Assembly: GCA_021324445.1 (NCBI GenBank)
Contig: JAJPJC010000122.1
Location: 18,632-82,631 of the forward strand
DNA: 64,000 nt
Direction: 5' to 3'
From: Isosphaeraceae bacterium
GTDB lineage: Bacteria; Planctomycetota; Planctomycetia; Isosphaerales; Isosphaeraceae
A program made the position numbers and the translations under genes. Positions 45,579 through 55,078 of the stretch are shown in pieces (the stretch's first letter is position 1; each line of letters begins with the position of its first letter). The notes beneath the pieces were generated by a model that was not told where the DNA came from, did not search any database, and worked only from the letters and a program-made list of their open reading frames with translations.

Positions 45579-45809
45579 TCACGCCTCCCCGACCAGCCGG
45601 ATTGACGTATGAAGGCGTTCGGCGTCGGTCCGCAGAGTGAAGCCCAGGTTGCCGTAGACGTAATCGCTGAGGATCGGCTGACCGTCCCGGATCGGGCGGG
45701 GCTCCGTGGCGTGCCGCTTGATGGCCTGGACCATCGCGGGGCGGGGGATGGCGGCGAGGAAATCGGGCGTGGCCACGATGGCTCCGAGGCGGAAGAGGGC
45801 AGGTTGCAT
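45579..45809 (-). CDS. Small protein of a plasmid-associated family
   Basis: A 76-residue protein from ATG 45809 with GGAGG 7 bases ahead. It begins MQPALFRLGAIVATPDFLAA and ends YGNLGFTLRTDAERLHTSIR before LVGEA. The 'LfxLGxivATPxaLxa' opening is shared with small proteins often annotated, probably wrongly, as restriction subunits and carried on mobile or plasmid DNA. The fold and role are unknown. It lies between the transposase remnant and a decayed gene. Confidence 0.5.
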   Translation of the reverse strand: MQPALFRLGAIVATPDFLAAIPRPAMVQAIKRHATEPRPIRDGQPILSDYVYGNLGFTLRTDAERLHTSIRLVGEA

Positions 45810-45977
45810 GGCGAGGCCTCCGTACTGGATCGCCGTGCTTGGCGGCTGGAAACGCAGAGTTCCGTCGATAAATGCAATGAAGCAATCACGGAAAAAGAAG
45901 CCTAACTTGACGTTAAACTCTCGGCAAGTGGCATGCCATGGCGGCTCAGCGGTGACTCGATGGCGCGGAATGCCTTG

Positions 45978-46378
45978 GAATCACTCAAGAGATTTCGCCC
46001 GCCGGATTGCATCCTTAATGATCTTCGGCGTTTTCTTTGCCCGGTTCGACCCGGCCAAGAAGGTCACGGAGTCGGCCAGCGTCGCCCCGCGAGGTGAGGC
46101 TGGGTCGCCACCTTCGCCAGCACGGCCACGTACTCCGGATGGATGGCCTTCGCCCTGGCGTGTGTTTCCCGGTCCGTCGCAGCCTTCCTGGCTTTGCCAT
46201 CTCGCCGTTGGCCTTCCGCCCGGCACTCCCCACGGCGGCAAGGAGCCTGGTGTCATCGGTGTGGCGCACCTATTCGGAGCCTACGACAAACTCCTTGCCA
46301 TCGGAACTGCGGGTGAGGAATTCGTTGGCTCTGGCGGTCGAGCCATCAGAGCACGTCCCGACGGGCCGGCGGGGCCCA
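45978..46378 (-). pseudogene. Frameshifted unrecognised gene
   Basis: On the minus strand, coding-like sequence passes through several frames. SDGSTARANEFLTRSSDGKE (about 46345) is followed by a TAG, then RHTDDTRLLAAVGSAGRKAN, then, in another frame, DRETHARAKAIHPEYVAVLA with KVATQPHLA, and finally in a third frame TLADSVTFLAGSNRAKKTPK ending IIKDAIRRAKSLE at 45981. At least two frameshifts and one stop are needed to join them. I do not recognise the family. Confidence 0.4.
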
Positions 46379-46478
46379 GCCCCGAGTGAAACCCGGCATC
46401 CGCTTGACGCGGCGAAGCGGCGGTTCTTACCATGAGGCTCGATTTCGATAAGTGGGGATGTCTCAAGGAGATGATTTC

Positions 46479-47561
46479 ATGGCCGAGCGCCATCGGCATC
46501 GCACTTTGGTCCTCCTGGCCGCGGGGCTGCTGGCCGGTTGCGGCACGTCCGACGAGCGGGGCGCGGGGAGCTCGCCCGGAGCCGGGTCCGGGCCGGCCCA
46601 GGCCGCCGGCACGCGCACCGGGGGCGTCGCGTTCGTCGGCTTCGACGCCAGCGAGCCGCTCATCCACGCCCTGGCCCAGGGGAAGATCCAGGGCCTGGTG
46701 GTCCAGAACCCGGTGCGGATGGCGGAGCTGGGCGTCAAGACGATTGTCAAATCCCTCGAGAAGCAGCCGGTCGAGGCCAAGATCCCCACGGGTGAGACCC
46801 TGGTGACCCCCGAGAATTACAAGAAACCCGCGATCGATCAGCTCATCCACCCGCCCCAGGCCGAGAACCTCAGCGGGGCCAGTCTCTCGGGGGCCAAGAC
46901 GAAGAAATGGCGCGTGATCGTGATCCCCAAGGGGACGACCCATGAATTCTGGAAGGCGTTTCACGCCGGCGCCCTCAAGGCCCAGGAGGAGCTGGGGAAC
47001 GTCGAGGTGATCTGGATGGGCCCGCAGAAGGAAGATGATCGGGTCCAGCAGATCCAACTGGTCCAGAGCGCGGTCGCCGCCGGAGTCGACGGCATCGTGC
47101 TGGCGCCGCTGGATTCGCACGCCCTGGTGCAGCCGGTGGAGGCGGCGGTTGCCAAGGGGATCCCGGTCGTCATCCTGGACTCGGGGCTGGAGACGACCAA
47201 GATGGTCAGCTTCATCGCCACCGACAACTACCACGGCGGCGTGCTGGCGGCCCAGCGGCTCGGAGCGGTCCTCAAGGGACACGGCAAGGTCATCTTGCTG
47301 CGGTATGCCGTCGGCTCCGAGAGCACCGAGCAGCGGGAGAAGGGCTTCACCGACACGCTCGCCAAGGAATTCCCCGGCATCAGCCTGCTGTCCGACACCG
47401 AATACGCCGGCCCGACGTCGGACTCGGCGCAGCAACGGGCGCAGAGCCTGGTCACACGGTATCGCGGCCAGGTCGATGGGATCTTCTGCCCCAATGAGTC
47501 CAGTACCTTCGGGATGTTGCGGGCCCTCGAAGGGGCGGGGATGCTGACGAAGCGGCCCTGA
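46479..47561 (+). CDS. Circularly permuted sugar-ABC-type binding lipoprotein
   Basis: A 360-residue periplasmic binding lipoprotein. ATG 46479 has AAGGAG 8 bases ahead and the lipobox is LLAGC (Cys21). Residues 49-126 (GGVAFVGFDASEPLIHAL, GLVVQNPVRMAELGVKT, TGETLVTPEN, LIHPP) are what normally forms the end of Peripla_BP_4 proteins. A linker (127-139) follows, then 140-356 is the normal beginning and middle: KKWRVIVIPKGTTHEFWKAF, EVIWMGPQKEDDRVQQIQLV, GIVLAPLDSHALVQPVE, IDNYHGG-like TDNYHGGVLAAQRLG, and the ending GIFCPNESSTFGMLRALEGA. The ordinary order is 140-356 then 49-126, so the gene encodes a circular permutation. No permease genes adjoin it. Confidence 0.85.
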   Translation: MAERHRHRTLVLLAAGLLAGCGTSDERGAGSSPGAGSGPAQAAGTRTGGVAFVGFDASEPLIHALAQGKIQGLVVQNPVRMAELGVKTIVKSLEKQPVEAKIPTGETLVTPENYKKPAIDQLIHPPQAENLSGASLSGAKTKKWRVIVIPKGTTHEFWKAFHAGALKAQEELGNVEVIWMGPQKEDDRVQQIQLVQSAVAAGVDGIVLAPLDSHALVQPVEAAVAKGIPVVILDSGLETTKMVSFIATDNYHGGVLAAQRLGAVLKGHGKVILLRYAVGSESTEQREKGFTDTLAKEFPGISLLSDTEYAGPTSDSAQQRAQSLVTRYRGQVDGIFCPNESSTFGMLRALEGAGMLTKRP

Positions 47562-47577
47562 GCGCAGCGACCGAAAT

Positions 47578-47619
47578 CCCGGGAGGGCGAAGGCTGCGAC
47601 GGAGCCTCGCTCTCCCGGG
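47578..47619. terminator. Bidirectional hairpin terminator
   Basis: CCCGGGAGGGCGAAGGCT pairs with AGCCTCGCTCTCCCGGG over about 17 bp with a 7-base loop, between the convergent binding-protein and peptidase genes. There is no clear T tract. Confidence 0.6.
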
Positions 47620-47628
47620 GACGACAAG

Positions 47629-49533
47629 TCAGCCGGCGGCGGCCCGCACATTGGCGGGGCTGGCCGCAGGTGCCGGCTTGCGCGGCAGCTTTTCCTCCAT
47701 CATGGCGGCGTTGTACACGAAGGCGGCCATAATTACGGCGGCCTGCTTCATGTCATCGGCCTGGATGCGGTCGAAGACGTCCTGGTTCGAGTGGTGGGTC
47801 CGGGATTCGTATTCGATCTCGTCCTGGATGAACTGGAAGCCCGGCAGGCCGATGCCGTCGAAGGACTGATGGTCGGTCCCTCCGGTATTGGCGATGGTCA
47901 AGGTCGAGGCACCCATCGCGCGGAACGGCTGGAGCCACTTGCGGAAGATCGGCCGGACGGCTTCGTTGCCTTGCATGTAGACACCTCGGATCTTCCCCGT
48001 GCCATTATCGAGGTTGAAGTAGGCCGAGAACTTGGCGAACTCGGGCTTCGGGGGTGCGTCGTTGCCACTGGCACTGGAACTGGCGCCGGCATTGGCGACA
48101 TCGCCGTTGCGCGCCGCCGGGGAGCCGGGCCCGCCGGGAGGCTGAGGGCCGAACTGGCCGGGGGGACGCCTGCCGAAGTGCTGGGTGACGAAGGCGCGCG
48201 AGCCGAGGAGTCCTTCCTCTTCGCCACTCCACAGCGCGATGCGGATCGTCCGGCGGGGCTTCAGGTCGAGGGCCTTGAGGATCCGCACGGCCTCCATCGC
48301 GACGGCGACGCCGGCTCCGTTGTCGGTCGCGCCGGTCCCGCTGTGCCAGGAATCCATGTGCCCGCCCAGCATGACCAGTTCGTCCTTTTTGTCGGTGCCG
48401 GGGATCTCGGCGACCGTGTTATAGGCCATCAGGTCCTCGTCGTGGAACTGCACCGAAAGGTCGACGACCATGCGGGGCCGCTCCCCCTGCTGGATCATCC
48501 GGACGAGCCGGTTGTAGTGCTCGCCGGCCATGACGATCTGCGGGGTGATCTTGGGGGCGTCCTTGTCATAGGCGGCGACCCGGCGTCCGCCCTGGCCCTG
48601 GCCGGGCATGGGGAACGGCGCGACACCGGGCACGCTGGCGGACTGGACGAACAATGTGCCGCCGTCGCCGCGGGTGCTGGGATCCACCAGCAGGGCGGCG
48701 CCCTCCTCGGCCAGGAACTGGGTCTTCTTCCGCGCCAGCTCCGCGCGGGCGCGCATCTCGGGAGTCATCTGGAACCGTCCCGGGCGCGGTTGCTCGGCCG
48801 CGGCACGGTCGCCACCGGCATCCCTGCGATTCGCGGCCTGCCCGGGCTCGGCTCCCTGTCCTTGAGCTTGCCGCGCGCGGCGGCCGATGCCGCGGGCATT
48901 GGGCTCGGCGGCATCCGCCAGCGCCAGTAGCTCCGAATCGGTCTTGCGGGCTGCCTGCGGTTCGAAGTGCGCCGCGATCGGGCGGGCGGGCGCGGTCAGG
49001 ACGATCGCCCCCTTCAGCTTCCCTTTGAAGCGGGCGAAGTCCGCCTCGGAGTTGGCGTCGAAGTAGACCACCCTGGCCGCCAGGGTTCCCTCGGTGCCGG
49101 GTGACCAGGCCTTGGGATAGGCGATCAAGGGAATGCACTGCGGCTCGATCACCTGCGCCGAGAACCGCTTGAGCGACCAGCCCCGTCCAAATGGCCCCCA
49201 CGGCTCGAGGCGGGCATTGACCAGCCCCCAGGCGGCCAGCTTGTCGCGGGTCCATTCATTGGCGCGCTTCATGTTCGGCGAGCCGGTGAGGCGCGGGCCG
49301 ATCACATCCGTGAGGTAGCTCAACGTGGCCATGACCTGCGACCGCTTCAGACCCTCTTCCTTGATGCGGTCGATCGGATCCGTGGACGCCTTGGGTGTCG
49401 TGGCCTTCTTCGTCGTGGCGGGGGCCGGCTGGCCTCTCCGGGCCGCGGTCGCGGCTTGCTGGGCGTGCAGCGCCAGGACCGGCACCAGGCACGCCACGCT
49501 CACGAGGACCGTCGTTCTGAGCAGTCGTCGCAT
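47629..49533 (-). CDS. Secreted M28-family zinc aminopeptidase
   Basis: A 634-residue exported metallopeptidase starting at ATG 49533; the enormous upstream open frame is a GC artefact. After a signal peptide ([19 protein letters not shown]) come a PA-type lid domain and the M28 core: [20 protein letters not shown] (His/Asp zinc ligands), [16 protein letters not shown] (catalytic Glu) and [20 protein letters not shown] with [10 protein letters not shown] (last His ligand). Two Gly/Gln/Pro-rich insertions (around residues 205-240 and 470-505) are low complexity and probably disordered loops. It would trim peptides in the periplasm. Confidence 0.92.
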   Translation of the reverse strand: MRRLLRTTVLVSVACLVPVLALHAQQAATAARRGQPAPATTKKATTPKASTDPIDRIKEEGLKRSQVMATLSYLTDVIGPRLTGSPNMKRANEWTRDKLAAWGLVNARLEPWGPFGRGWSLKRFSAQVIEPQCIPLIAYPKAWSPGTEGTLAARVVYFDANSEADFARFKGKLKGAIVLTAPARPIAAHFEPQAARKTDSELLALADAAEPNARGIGRRARQAQGQGAEPGQAANRRDAGGDRAAAEQPRPGRFQMTPEMRARAELARKKTQFLAEEGAALLVDPSTRGDGGTLFVQSASVPGVAPFPMPGQGQGGRRVAAYDKDAPKITPQIVMAGEHYNRLVRMIQQGERPRMVVDLSVQFHDEDLMAYNTVAEIPGTDKKDELVMLGGHMDSWHSGTGATDNGAGVAVAMEAVRILKALDLKPRRTIRIALWSGEEEGLLGSRAFVTQHFGRRPPGQFGPQPPGGPGSPAARNGDVANAGASSSASGNDAPPKPEFAKFSAYFNLDNGTGKIRGVYMQGNEAVRPIFRKWLQPFRAMGASTLTIANTGGTDHQSFDGIGLPGFQFIQDEIEYESRTHHSNQDVFDRIQADDMKQAAVIMAAFVYNAAMMEEKLPRKPAPAASPANVRAAAG

Positions 49534-49956
49534 GGTTGCAGTTCTCCGGGATGGGGCGAGGTTCAAACGACCGTCGAGTCGGGGATGCACGGCGAGGGGG
49601 CACGTCCCGAGTGGGGAGGAACCTCGGGTCGAAGCGATTATTGTAGGATGTCGGCGCGAAAGTTTCACTCCCTCGAACGGCACTCCGCGCAAGATGATGC
49701 TCGGATTCCCGGGGCGGGCTCCGGATCGATCGATCGCACGCGGTGCTACGCCCTGTCGCGCACCGCGACCCGTCCGGATCCACGCACAGACACCGCCCTT
49801 GCTGGAACAGAAGCGACAAATCGCCCGGGCCCGGCCCGAGATCGGGCTGGAGGCGACCGGCATCGAGCCGGATAATACGGCGACCGCGCCGGATGAGCCG
49901 GCGCCGACGCGCAGACCCGGTGGAATCGAATCTCGGTGATGGGAAGGGGGCCGATG
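49534..49956. other. Divergent intergenic region
   Basis: These 423 bases separate the minus-strand peptidase from the plus-strand glycosidase-like gene. I see no gene or repeat. Both promoters should lie here, but I cannot pick convincing -35/-10 pairs. Confidence 0.4.
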
Positions 49957-51387
49957 ATGAGCCAGGACCGTCGGTTGTGGGCGGGCGGGCCGATCGCGCG
50001 GGCCGCCGTCTGGCTGCCGCTGTTCGTCGGGATCGCTAGCCCGGCGCAGGCCGGTGGGCCGGCGGGCGGTCCGCTCCGGCGGCTGGAGTCGAACCCGCGG
50101 TATTTCACCGACGGGTCCGGCAAGGCGGTCCTGCTCGTCGGCTCGCACAACTGGCACAACTTCCAGGACAACGGTCACCGCCTGCCCACCAGCGACGACC
50201 CGCCGCCGGCTTTCGACTACCACGGCTATCTCGACTTCCTCCAGCGGCACGGTCACAACTTCTTCCGCCTCTGGCGATGGGAGGCGCCCAAGTGGACCGA
50301 TGCCCAGCCTGCCGGCACGATCAAGTTCTGCCTGCCCCACCCCTGGAAGCGGACCGGGCCCGGTCTGGCCGCCGACGGCAAGCCCAGGTTCGACCTGGAG
50401 TCGTTCGACCCGGCCTATTTCGACCGTCTGCGGCAGCGCGTCGCGCAGGCGCGGGACCGCGGGATGTATGTCTCGATCATGCTCTTCGAAGGCTGGGAGC
50501 TCCAGTTCACCGACGCCTGGAAGTACCACCCGTTCCATCAGCCCAACAACATCAACGCCGTCGACGCCGACCCAACTGGACGAGGGCTGCTTTACAACCA
50601 GCTCCGCGACGATGAGACCGGCAAGAAGGTCCAGGCCCTTCAGGAAGCCTACATCCGCAAGGTGGTCGACACCGTCGGCGACCTGGACAACGTGCTGTAC
50701 GAGGTCTGCAACGAGGCCGGGGTTTATTCGACGAAGTGGCAGTATCACCTGATCGATTTCATCCATGCGCACGAGCGCGCCAGGTCGAAGCCGCATCCGG
50801 TGGGGATGACCTTCCAATACCCGGGCGCCACCAACAAGATCCTGATCGACAGTCCGGCCGATTGGATCTCCCCCAACCCCGGGACATCTGAAGAGAGCTA
50901 CAAGGATCGTCCCTCGGCGCGTGATGTCGGCAAGGTGGTGGTGAACGACACCGACCATCTCTGGGGCCACACCGGCGGGGACAGCGTGTGGGTGTGGAAG
51001 AGCTTCACCCGGGGGCTGAACGTGCTGTTCATGGAGGAGCTCACACCCAGCCCGACCTGGCAGGACTCGGCGCGCTTGGCCATGGGCCAGGTCCGCTCGT
51101 TCGCCGGCATGATCGACCTGGCCCACATGGTCCCGATGCCCGATCGGGTCGGGACCGGCTATCTGCTGGCCGCGCCGGCCCGCGAGTACCTGGCGTACCA
51201 GGACGGCAGCCTGGGTGAGTTCTCGATCGACCTGAGAGGCGCCGACGGCACGTACGAGGTCCGCTGGTACGACACGACCCACAGCCGGTTCATCCCCGGC
51301 AAGCCGGTCACCGGCGGCGGCCGTCGCGTCCTGACCACCCCCTTCCCGGGGCCGGCCGCCGTGCATCTGAAGCGATCCGGTGGTTGA
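49957..51387 (+). CDS. Secreted glycoside hydrolase-like protein (DUF4038/apiosidase-like)
   Basis: A 476-residue exported protein starting at ATG 49957, with GGAAGGGGG 6 bases ahead (the earlier GTG 49936 precedes that site). A signal peptide ([19 protein letters not shown]) is followed by a TIM-barrel with [51 protein letters not shown] (Asn-Glu at the acid/base position) and MEELTPSP. A small C-terminal beta domain ([19 protein letters not shown]) resembles a collagen-binding-like module. Relatives include GH140 apiosidases. The enzyme probably attacks plant polysaccharide side chains. Confidence 0.82.
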   Translation: MSQDRRLWAGGPIARAAVWLPLFVGIASPAQAGGPAGGPLRRLESNPRYFTDGSGKAVLLVGSHNWHNFQDNGHRLPTSDDPPPAFDYHGYLDFLQRHGHNFFRLWRWEAPKWTDAQPAGTIKFCLPHPWKRTGPGLAADGKPRFDLESFDPAYFDRLRQRVAQARDRGMYVSIMLFEGWELQFTDAWKYHPFHQPNNINAVDADPTGRGLLYNQLRDDETGKKVQALQEAYIRKVVDTVGDLDNVLYEVCNEAGVYSTKWQYHLIDFIHAHERARSKPHPVGMTFQYPGATNKILIDSPADWISPNPGTSEESYKDRPSARDVGKVVVNDTDHLWGHTGGDSVWVWKSFTRGLNVLFMEELTPSPTWQDSARLAMGQVRSFAGMIDLAHMVPMPDRVGTGYLLAAPAREYLAYQDGSLGEFSIDLRGADGTYEVRWYDTTHSRFIPGKPVTGGGRRVLTTPFPGPAAVHLKRSGG

Positions 51388-51409
51388 GCGAATGAGGCAA
51401 GTCTGGCGC

Positions 51410-52387
51410 TCAGGCCGTGGACTGCCGGATGAAAGCCACCGCGCGCCGATGGATCTCCGCAACCCGGGCCCGGTCGACGTTTCCCAGCCCGTGCCCGCCC
51501 CCGGTGACCGAGATCAGCTCGTGGCGGACCCCGTGCCGGGTCAGCTCCCGGTCCATCAGGATCGACTGCTCGCAGGGCACATCCGTGTCCGCGGTCCCGT
51601 GGATGAGCAGCGTCGGCGGATACTGCGGCGTCACGTTGCGGACCGGGCAGAACGGGTCGAACGCCTTCGGTTCGGCGTCGGGGTCATGGCCGGCGACCTC
51701 CCTGGGCCAGAGGCCATTTTGCCGGCAGTAGAGGTAGAAGCGGAACCGCTGGTTGCGGGGGGGCGGCTCCGCGATCGCGGTGGTGCCGACGGCGGCGCGG
51801 GCCTCGGACTCGGCGACCAGCGCCTGGCGGCGGTAGAACGCGTCGGGACGGCTGTACCACGTCCCGGCGATGTCGCCGTAGCCCCAGAACGAGACCAGCG
51901 CCGCGGGACGGGGCTCGACCAGGAAGCCGGTGCACAAGGTCAGGTAGCCGCCGGCCGAGCCGCCGAGCACGGCGATCCGCTCGGCCCGGGCACCGAAGGC
52001 TTTCGGCCCCTCCGCGCGGATCCACGCGAAGGCGTCGCGCACGTCCTCGAGGATCGCCGGCAGCTTCGTCTCCGGGGCCAGGCGATAGTCGATCGAGACG
52101 ACGGCGTATCCGGCCTGGATCAGCTCCTCCCGCAGCGCGGGGTCCATCCCACGACGGTCGCCCATGATCAGCGCGCCGCCGTGGATCCAGACGGCGACCG
52201 GCAGCCGTTCCCGTGACGAGGGACGAAACACGTCGGCCTTGATGGGGCAGTCGCCTGCGGTCTTGTACGTGAATGTCTCGCGGCGGATCTCCACTGCCCA
52301 GGCCGCGCGCCGCGCGCCGGCCGCGGCGGCGACCAGCCCCCCAGCGGAGGCGCCCAGGAACGTCCGCCGTCTCCAGGACTCTGCCAT
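51410..52387 (-). CDS. Tat-exported alpha/beta hydrolase
   Basis: A 325-residue esterase starting at ATG 52387, with GGGAGG upstream. It has the twin-arginine signal [16 protein letters not shown], the oxyanion loop [14 protein letters not shown], the nucleophile elbow [12 protein letters not shown], the acid HGTADTDVP and the catalytic His in GGGHGLG. It belongs to the hormone-sensitive lipase/BD-FAE group. It is convergent with the glycosidase-like gene, with 22 bases between stops, so both may serve breakdown of acylated sugars. Confidence 0.88.
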   Translation of the reverse strand: MAESWRRRTFLGASAGGLVAAAAGARRAAWAVEIRRETFTYKTAGDCPIKADVFRPSSRERLPVAVWIHGGALIMGDRRGMDPALREELIQAGYAVVSIDYRLAPETKLPAILEDVRDAFAWIRAEGPKAFGARAERIAVLGGSAGGYLTLCTGFLVEPRPAALVSFWGYGDIAGTWYSRPDAFYRRQALVAESEARAAVGTTAIAEPPPRNQRFRFYLYCRQNGLWPREVAGHDPDAEPKAFDPFCPVRNVTPQYPPTLLIHGTADTDVPCEQSILMDRELTRHGVRHELISVTGGGHGLGNVDRARVAEIHRRAVAFIRQSTA

Positions 52388-52581
52388 CCCTTGACCTCCC
52401 TCTCCAAGTGGTCCGTTCCCGGACGGTCGCGGCTCGGACTGGATGAGATCAGACCAAGTTCGAGGAGGAAAATCCAGCGCGGTCTTGACTTCCACCCTGG
52501 CATCGTTGAGAAGTAGGAAGGTCCGGAACAGGTGCGGGCCATCCGAAACCCCTGTCTGTGATGCCGAAAGGCGTTGAACAC

Positions 52582-53592
52582 ATGCACCGAATCAAGACAA
52601 GCCTCGTGTTGGCCGCGATCGGGGTGGTGACACTGGCCCTCTGGGCGGGTGCGTACGTCGAGCAGACGGGCAGTCGCATGGCGGTGGCCGCCGGCCGCTT
52701 CCTGGCCGCGCTCTCCCACGAGCAGGCGGCCAAGGCGACCTATCCGTTCGAGGCGCCCGAGCGGCTCGACTGGCATTTCATCCCGCGCCCGCGCAAGGGT
52801 CTGCCGATCAAGGAATTGAAACCCGAGCAGCGTTCCCTGGCCTTCGGCCTGATCGCCTCGGGGCTGAGCGGCTCCGGCGTTCTCAAGGCCACGACGATCA
52901 TGAGCCTGGAGCAGATCCTCAAGGAGCTGGAGCAAGGGGGCCGCATGATCCGCGACCCCGAGCTGTATTATCTCACGATCTTCGGCACGCCCACCGACCG
53001 GGGTAAGTGGGGCTGGCGGGTCGAGGGGCATCACCTCTCGCTGAACTTCGCCCTGGAGGACGGCAAGATCGTGGCGGCGACACCCGTCTTCTTCGGCGCC
53101 AATCCCGCCGAGGTCCGGCAGGGTCCGCGCCAGGGGCTGCGCACCCTCGCCGATCGCGAGGACCGCGCCCTGCGCCTGCTCCAGGCCCTCGACGAGAACC
53201 AGCGGAAATCGGTCCTGTTCGCACCCAAGGCGCCCGCGGATATCCGCGCGGCGAACACACCCCAGCCGCCGACTGACCCGGCCGTCGGCGTCGCCGCCGC
53301 CGACCTCAACCAGGACCAGCGCGCGATGCTGCGTGCGCTCATCGAGTCCTACTCCCAGGACATGCCCGACGAGGTCGCCCAGGCCTGGCTGCAAGAGATC
53401 CGCCGCGCCGGGCCCGACGCGATCCGCTTCACCTGGGCCGGACCGGCCGACCGCAGTCAGCCTCATGCTTACCGCGTCCAGGGTCCCAGCTTCCTCATCG
53501 AGTTCAACAACACCCAGAACGGCGCCAACCACATCCACTCGGTCTGGCGGAACATGCTCGGCGATTTCGGCATTCCCCTGGCCGCGCGCTGA
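52582..53592 (+). CDS. DUF3500 domain protein
   Basis: A 336-residue exported protein starting at ATG 52582; an in-frame start at 52561 lies in a hairpin sequence without a ribosome site. After a signal region (SLVLAAIGVVTLALWAGAY) the DUF3500 family pattern is clear: LDWHFIPRPRKGLPIKELKP, GLSGSGVLKATTIMSLEQIL, GKWGWRVEGHHLSLNF and FLIEFNNTQNGANHIHSVWR, with a trailing DFG. The paired histidines in GHHLSLNF and NHIHSVWR suggest a metal site. Function of the family is unknown. Confidence 0.88.
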   Translation: MHRIKTSLVLAAIGVVTLALWAGAYVEQTGSRMAVAAGRFLAALSHEQAAKATYPFEAPERLDWHFIPRPRKGLPIKELKPEQRSLAFGLIASGLSGSGVLKATTIMSLEQILKELEQGGRMIRDPELYYLTIFGTPTDRGKWGWRVEGHHLSLNFALEDGKIVAATPVFFGANPAEVRQGPRQGLRTLADREDRALRLLQALDENQRKSVLFAPKAPADIRAANTPQPPTDPAVGVAAADLNQDQRAMLRALIESYSQDMPDEVAQAWLQEIRRAGPDAIRFTWAGPADRSQPHAYRVQGPSFLIEFNNTQNGANHIHSVWRNMLGDFGIPLAAR

Positions 53593-53605
53593 TCCGCTCT
53601 CGGGA

Positions 53606-53651
53606 GACCTTCGGTCGGCCGGACGGCGGGGTCAGGTGACCCGCGCCGAAC
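53606..53651 (-). repeat. 46-bp dispersed hairpin repeat, copy 1
   Basis: Read on the minus strand it begins GTTCGGCGCGGGTCACCTGA and ends CCGACCGAAGGTC. It matches 62301-62346 on the plus strand at 38 of 46 positions. The part GCGGGTCA-CC-TGACCCCGC can form a hairpin. Confidence 0.75.
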
Positions 53652-53682
53652 GCTGGCCGGAGCGTGTTGTCCTCGGCTTTCC

Positions 53683-53717
53683 TGACCACTGACCCCTGAC
53701 CACTGGCCACTGATCAT
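53683..53717 (+). repeat. Heptamer tract covering a start codon
   Basis: Five consecutive 7-bp units (TGACCAC, TGACCCC, TGACCAC, TGGCCAC, TGATCAT) end at the ATG of the oxidoreductase gene. They fill the place where a ribosome site should be. Confidence 0.8.
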
Positions 53718-55053
53718 GACTGACCGGACTCGCCGCGAGTTTCTGGCCGCATCCGCGCTGGCGGCCGCTGCCCAGGAAGCAACCCCGGCGCGTGCGCGGG
53801 CGCAAGGGCAAGGGCGCGGTGCGCCGACCCAGACCCCGAAGTCGGAGGCGCCCCGCGTCGCGGCCAACGAGAAGATCGTCCTGGGCTTCATCGGCACCGG
53901 CGGCATGGGGACCGGCTTGATCAACACCTTCAAGAATTTCCCCGATGTGAAGATCGCCGCCGTTTGCGACGTCTACGAGCGCCACCGGAACCGCGCGCAG
54001 TCCGCGACGGGTGGGAAACCGGACACGTACGGCGACTTTCGCAAGGTGCTCGATCGCAGGGACCTGGACGCGGTCGTGGTGGCCACGCCCGACCACTGGC
54101 ACGCCATCATCGCGATCCTGGCCTGCCAGGCCGGCAAGGATGTCTACTGTGAGAAGCCCCTGGCGCACCGGGTGCGGGAGACCCGGGCCATGGTGACCGC
54201 GGCCGAGAAGTCTCAGCGCGTCACCCAGATGGGCAACCTGATCCATGCCGGCGAGAACTACCACCGCGTGGTCGAGATCGTCCGCTCGGGCGTCCTGGGG
54301 ACGATCAGCAAGACACGGGTCTGGCTGGCCGCCGACCGCAAGGGGATGGGCCGACCCAAGGATGGCGCGCCGCCGCCGGGCTGCGACTACGACTTCTGGC
54401 TGGGCCCGGCCCCCAAGCGCGCCTTCAACCCCAATCGCTTCACCTTCAACTGGCGGTACTTCTGGGACTACGGCGGCGGCATCCTCACCGACTTCTGCTG
54501 CCACATCGTCGACCTCGTCCACTGGGCCATGGATGTCGACGCGCCGCGGACCATCTCGGCCCTGGGCGGGCGCTATGCCCTCGACGATAACGCCGAGGTG
54601 CCCGACACGCTCGAGGTCGCCTACGAGTACGAGAAAGGGGGCCGGAAGTTCCTGATGGTCTGGAGCCACACCGACGCCAACGCCCACGGTATCGAGAACC
54701 AGGGCCTGGGCATCCTGTTCCAGGGGACCGAGGCGACGCTCGTGGCCGACTACAACCATTACCGGATCATCCCCGCCAAGGGGCGGAAGATCGACGAGCC
54801 GCCCAAGAGCCTGCCCCGGTCGGTCGGACATCATCGCGAGTGGCTCGACGCGATCAAGTCCCGCGCCCGGTGCTCGTGCCACTTCGGCTACGGCCACCAG
54901 TTGACGACCGTGGGCAATCTCGGCAACATCTCGCTCTGGACCGGGGAAAAGCTCCAGTGGGATCCGGTCGCCGAACGGATCACCAATCACCCCGAGGCCA
55001 ACCAGTACTTGACCAAGGAATACCGCAAGCCCTGGACGCTGCCCAGCGTTTGA
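53716..55053 (+). CDS. Tat-exported Gfo/Idh/MocA family oxidoreductase
   Basis: A 445-residue NAD(P)-dependent oxidoreductase with the Tat signal RTRREFLAASALAAAA, the Rossmann motif VLGFIGTGGMGTGLI and the family hallmark DVYCEKPLAHRVRET. The C-terminal domain has DYDFWLGPAPKRAFNPNRFT and WDYGGGILTDFCCHIVDLVH (catalytic His). Planctomycetes carry many such exported sugar dehydrogenase-like proteins whose cofactor and substrate are mostly unknown. There is no Shine-Dalgarno sequence before ATG 53716; a heptamer repeat tract occupies that place. Confidence 0.92.
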   Translation: MTDRTRREFLAASALAAAAQEATPARARAQGQGRGAPTQTPKSEAPRVAANEKIVLGFIGTGGMGTGLINTFKNFPDVKIAAVCDVYERHRNRAQSATGGKPDTYGDFRKVLDRRDLDAVVVATPDHWHAIIAILACQAGKDVYCEKPLAHRVRETRAMVTAAEKSQRVTQMGNLIHAGENYHRVVEIVRSGVLGTISKTRVWLAADRKGMGRPKDGAPPPGCDYDFWLGPAPKRAFNPNRFTFNWRYFWDYGGGILTDFCCHIVDLVHWAMDVDAPRTISALGGRYALDDNAEVPDTLEVAYEYEKGGRKFLMVWSHTDANAHGIENQGLGILFQGTEATLVADYNHYRIIPAKGRKIDEPPKSLPRSVGHHREWLDAIKSRARCSCHFGYGHQLTTVGNLGNISLWTGEKLQWDPVAERITNHPEANQYLTKEYRKPWTLPSV

Positions 55054-55078
55054 CGCGAAGGCCGCTGAAGCAGAATCG

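Noticed and set aside
45810..45977. Plus-strand frame beginning MARPPYWIAVLGGWKRR
   Set aside because: Looks faintly like a transposase or integrase piece but is too short and has no continuation; it is antisense to the ribosome site and 5' leader of the small gene at 45579.
49534..51462. Very long minus-strand open frame upstream of the M28 peptidase, running through the glycosidase-like gene
   Set aside because: The frame has no stop for 1277 codons, but its upstream part is antisense to a well-supported gene, has no signal peptide or homology, and reflects GC-rich third positions. The real start is 49533.
52556..52581. CRISPR array
   Set aside because: Only one repeat-like unit is present; there is no second repeat or spacer within several kb.
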